From Flavobacteriaceae bacterium (GTDB taxonomy: Bacteria; Bacteroidota; Bacteroidia; Flavobacteriales; Flavobacteriaceae), in NCBI GenBank assembly GCA_002746415.1, contig NVXD01000002.1, positions 1 to 64,000 on the forward strand: a stretch of 64,000 bases of DNA, given 5' to 3'. Every line of letters begins with the position of its first letter. Positions within the stretch are counted from its first letter, which is position 1. This document shows, in pieces, positions 61,997 to 64,000 of the stretch. A program made the position numbers and the translations under genes. A model generated the notes under the pieces. It saw only the letters and a list, made by a program, of their open reading frames with translations. It ran no database searches and was not told the origin of the DNA.

Positions 61997-62547
61997 AAAA
62001 ATATATGTACATTATTTTATTTGGTTGTTGTATTGCCTGTGGCAGTCGTCCAGAAGCAAGAAAGCCTATTAAAGTAAAAACAGCTAGTTATATAAAGGAA
62101 TCTGTTGAAAGAAATAAAAAACTGTTGCTATTAGAAGAAAAAATGATTTCTGAAATCATTGAAAAAGATTCCTTTCACTTCTATCAAAATAGTGGCAGTG
62201 GTTCATGGTACCATTATATCGCAAAAAATGATACTGCTCAATATCTCCCAAAACTTGATGATTTAGTTACCCTAAATTATAATTTGGTGAGTTTTCATAA
62301 TGACACCATTTACGCTGCTGAAGAAATAGGCACAATTACTTATAAAGTAGACAGACAAGAACTATTTCCTGGATTAAGACATAGCGTTAAACTTTTAAAA
62401 GAAGGAGAAACGGCAACATTTCTATTTCCTTCTTCATTAGGCTATGGACACCATGGAGATAATAATAAAATAGGAATTAGCGTTCCATTAAAAGCTACAA
62501 TTTCAATTTTAAAAATTGAAAAACAAAAAGATAGTATTCAAAATTAA
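61993..62547 (+). CDS. gldI: Gliding motility lipoprotein GldI (FKBP-type prolyl isomerase)
   Basis: The 184-residue lipoprotein has a signal ending FGCCIAC, with lipid Cys about 16. A helical linker (KESVERNKKLLLLEEKMISEIIEKD) leads to an FKBP domain (about 70-175: DLVTLNYNLVSFHNDTIY, LFPGLRHSVKLLKEGETATFLFPSSLGYGHHGDNNKIGISVPLKATISI). GldI is needed for gliding in Flavobacterium johnsoniae and is thought to fold periplasmic gliding/T9SS proteins. The nrnA-gldI linkage is known in flavobacteria. Presence fits the SprB-like adhesin in this window. Confidence 0.92.
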   Translation: MKKYMYIILFGCCIACGSRPEARKPIKVKTASYIKESVERNKKLLLLEEKMISEIIEKDSFHFYQNSGSGSWYHYIAKNDTAQYLPKLDDLVTLNYNLVSFHNDTIYAAEEIGTITYKVDRQELFPGLRHSVKLLKEGETATFLFPSSLGYGHHGDNNKIGISVPLKATISILKIEKQKDSIQN

Positions 62548-62567
62548 ATCAAAAAAAGAAAATCAAA

Positions 62568-63677
62568 ATGAGAAAATCATATATATTATTTTTATCCATC
62601 GTCATAACATTGGTAGGATGTAAATCTGGTCAGTACGCCGATTTGGGTGATGGTATTTTTGCCGGAATACAAACTACAAAAGGAAATATTATTTTAAAAT
62701 TGGAGCATGAAAAAACCCCACTAACTGTTGCCAACTTTGTTTCGCTAGCTGAAGGTGACAACGCATTTGTTTCTGATGAGTTTAAAGGTAAAAAATATTA
62801 TGACGGATTAATTTTTCATAGGGTAATGAAAGATTTCATGATACAAGGGGGTGACCCACTGGCCAATGGCACAGGTGGTCCTGGATATAAATTCAAGAAT
62901 GAATTCCATGATTCTTTAGTTCATAATAGAAAAGGTATTCTGTCTATGGCAAACTCCGGAATTGACACCAATGGCAGTCAATTTTTCATTACGCATAAAG
63001 CAACCCCGTGGTTGGATAATGTTCATTCCGTTTTTGGAGAAGTTATAGCAGGAATGGATGTCTTGGATTCTATAGCCAATGTAGCTGTTGTTGGAAGCAA
63101 TACACCCACAGTGGATATGGTCATGAGTAAGGTTGAAATCATTAGAAATGGTAAGGAAGCTAAAAAATTTGATGCTGTACAAATCATGTCCGATTATTTT
63201 CTAGAAGCAGAAGAAACCATTAAGGCCTTTGAAAAAATGAAATCAGATTTGATTTCAGAATTCGACAAACAAAAAGAGGTTGCTGAAACATTTCCTTCTG
63301 GTTTAAAAATTCATATCATCACTAAAGGTGAAGGGGAACAACCAAAAATTGGACAACAAGTATTGGTAAACTATGCCGGTTGGTTGGAAAACGGAACCTT
63401 ATTTGATACATGCGAAAAAGAAATAGCACAGAAATTTGGAGAATTTGAAAAAATCAATAAAATGCACAGAGGGTCACTCGCTCCATCAACAATGGAATAT
63501 AGCCCTGAAGCACAATTAGCTGCTGGATTTAAAGAAGGCTTGCTTAGCATGAAAGTTGGAGATAAAATTAGGGTGTTCATTCCACCACACTTGGGATATG
63601 GAGATCAAAATTACGGCCCAATTCCTGGAGGATCAAACTTGGTTTTTGATTTGGAAATTATGGATATTGTCCAGTAA
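62568..63677 (+). CDS. Two-domain peptidyl-prolyl isomerase (cyclophilin + FKBP), lipoprotein
   Basis: The 369-residue lipoprotein has a signal ending VITLVGC, with lipid Cys about residue 18. An N-terminal cyclophilin domain (about 28-200) has YYDGLIFHRVMKDFMIQGGDPLANGTGGPGYKF, GILSMANSGIDTNGSQFFITHKATPWLDNVHSVFGEV. A helical linker (about 200-245) and a C-terminal FKBP domain (about 250-368: GQQVLVNYAGWLENGTLFDT, EGLLSMKVGDKIRVFIPPHLGYGDQNYGPIPGGSNLVFDLEIMDI) follow. Both active sites look intact, so it is a dual periplasmic folding factor. Cotranscribed with gldI, 20 bp apart. Confidence 0.94.
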   Translation: MRKSYILFLSIVITLVGCKSGQYADLGDGIFAGIQTTKGNIILKLEHEKTPLTVANFVSLAEGDNAFVSDEFKGKKYYDGLIFHRVMKDFMIQGGDPLANGTGGPGYKFKNEFHDSLVHNRKGILSMANSGIDTNGSQFFITHKATPWLDNVHSVFGEVIAGMDVLDSIANVAVVGSNTPTVDMVMSKVEIIRNGKEAKKFDAVQIMSDYFLEAEETIKAFEKMKSDLISEFDKQKEVAETFPSGLKIHIITKGEGEQPKIGQQVLVNYAGWLENGTLFDTCEKEIAQKFGEFEKINKMHRGSLAPSTMEYSPEAQLAAGFKEGLLSMKVGDKIRVFIPPHLGYGDQNYGPIPGGSNLVFDLEIMDIVQ

Positions 63678-63700
63678 GAATCATACAGCAATTACGGAAG

Positions 63701-63760
63701 AAAAGGCAAGCATGAAAAGAATAAGAAAATATAATTCTTTTCATGCTTGCCTTTTTCTTT
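63701..63760. terminator. 22-bp hairpin terminator after the prolyl isomerase
   Basis: Arms 63701-63722 and 63734-63755 (core AAGGCAAGCATGAAAAGA) are exact complements with an 11-nt loop and trailing TTTCTTTT. It lies 23 bp after the isomerase stop and also faces the minus-strand CBS gene. Confidence 0.9.
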
Positions 63761-63788
63761 TAAAAATAATGAATTAAAAAGCTAAGGC

Positions 63789-64000
63789 CTATTGATCTCT
63801 CCAGTACTGGGATCTTAATTTCAATGTAGCCTTTAAAATATCTTTTTGAGAAATTTGCCCCACCAAAATACCATTTTTAACAATTGGAAATCTTCGCCTT
63901 TTTGCATTTAAAAATTTATTGGCCGCATCAAAAATATTCATATCACCATCAATGGTCTCCACATTTTTTGCCATTCGATTTTTAATACTAGTATTTTCCA
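63789..64000 (-). CDS. CBS-domain protein, C-terminal part (runs off the window)
   Basis: The minus-strand frame is open from the window edge to TAG at 63789-63791. The visible 70 residues include SIKNRMAKNVETIDGDMNIFDAANKFLNAKRRRFPIVKNGILVGQISQKDILKATLKL, a classic second CBS motif (RRRFPIVKNGILVGQIS...DIL). An ATG at 63974 lies inside the domain, so the real start is upstream of the window. CBS pairs bind adenine nucleotides. The full protein is probably a short stand-alone CBS-pair protein, but that cannot be seen. Confidence 0.85.
   Translation of the reverse strand, partial: ENTSIKNRMAKNVETIDGDMNIFDAANKFLNAKRRRFPIVKNGILVGQISQKDILKATLKLRSQYWRDQ

Noticed and set aside
1-64000. CRISPR arrays, rRNA operons, restriction-modification or known anti-phage systems
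   Set aside because: No regular repeat-spacer pattern, no rRNA-like sequence and no recognisable defence gene was seen on either strand.

Overview
The window is AT-rich DNA from a member of the phylum Bacteroidota, almost certainly family Flavobacteriaceae. Supporting signs are gldI and a 2777-residue SprB-type adhesin with a type B type-9-secretion tail, TAnnTTTG promoter boxes, few Shine-Dalgarno sequences, a paired small/large methylmalonyl-CoA mutase, a NagB-deacetylase fusion, and dispersed repeats of the kind scattered through flavobacterial genomes. The gene content suggests a plant- or algal-polysaccharide degrader; genus cannot be fixed by reading.

Layout. (1) 1-4027 is a decayed mobile region. 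A radC 3' fragment is cut at its HNHPSG motif and preceded by an array of TTATGTAAAG repeats. Then come a small conserved ORF, a structured oriT-like spacer, a BfmA/BtgA-type mobilization gene, a frameshifted mobB relaxase gene and a tyrosine integrase next to tRNA-Pro(GGG). (2) 4101-22847 is a glucuronoxylan utilisation region. It holds GH115 alpha-glucuronidase (broken by a frameshift and a stop codon), xylose isomerase, xylulokinase, a LacI regulator, glucuronate isomerase, GH67 alpha-glucuronidase, an SDR that probably reduces fructuronate, and mannonate dehydratase. Operators with the LacI core AAnCGnTT sit before GH115, xylBA and GH67/uxaC. Between GH115 and xylA lie a GyrI-like protein, a Tat-exported sugar isomerase-like protein, a MarR/S41-protease pair, a Crp-family regulator and an AhpD-like protein. 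(3) 22848-32897 holds the giant adhesin, then a sugar dehydrogenase lipoprotein with a cytochrome c. (4) 32910-41226 is a murein-recycling cluster: murQ and a DeoR regulator face nagB, an ampG-like transporter, nagZ, a methyltransferase and anmK. (5) 41227-64000 is housekeeping: udk, ftsB/divIC, mutA-scpA, parAB, dapB, lepB, two rhomboids, mutL, ribH, recF, a DciA-like gene, ndk, nrnA, gldI, a double-domain prolyl isomerase and the tail of a CBS-domain gene.

How it works together. Xylan side chains (4-O-methyl-glucuronate) are freed by GH67, formerly also GH115. They pass through UxaC, the SDR and UxuA to 2-keto-3-deoxygluconate, while xylose goes through XylA and XylB to xylulose-5-phosphate. 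Cell-wall anhydro-muropeptides are imported (AmpG), trimmed (NagZ), phosphorylated (AnmK), de-lactylated (MurQ) and deaminated (NagB).

I did not find a clearly new multi-gene system. The most unusual signals are the radC break with its repeat array, in-frame capture of dispersed repeats by both mutA and scpA, the doubly broken GH115 inside an apparently working pathway, the shared operator set, and a hairpin-rich 382-bp spacer after anmK.
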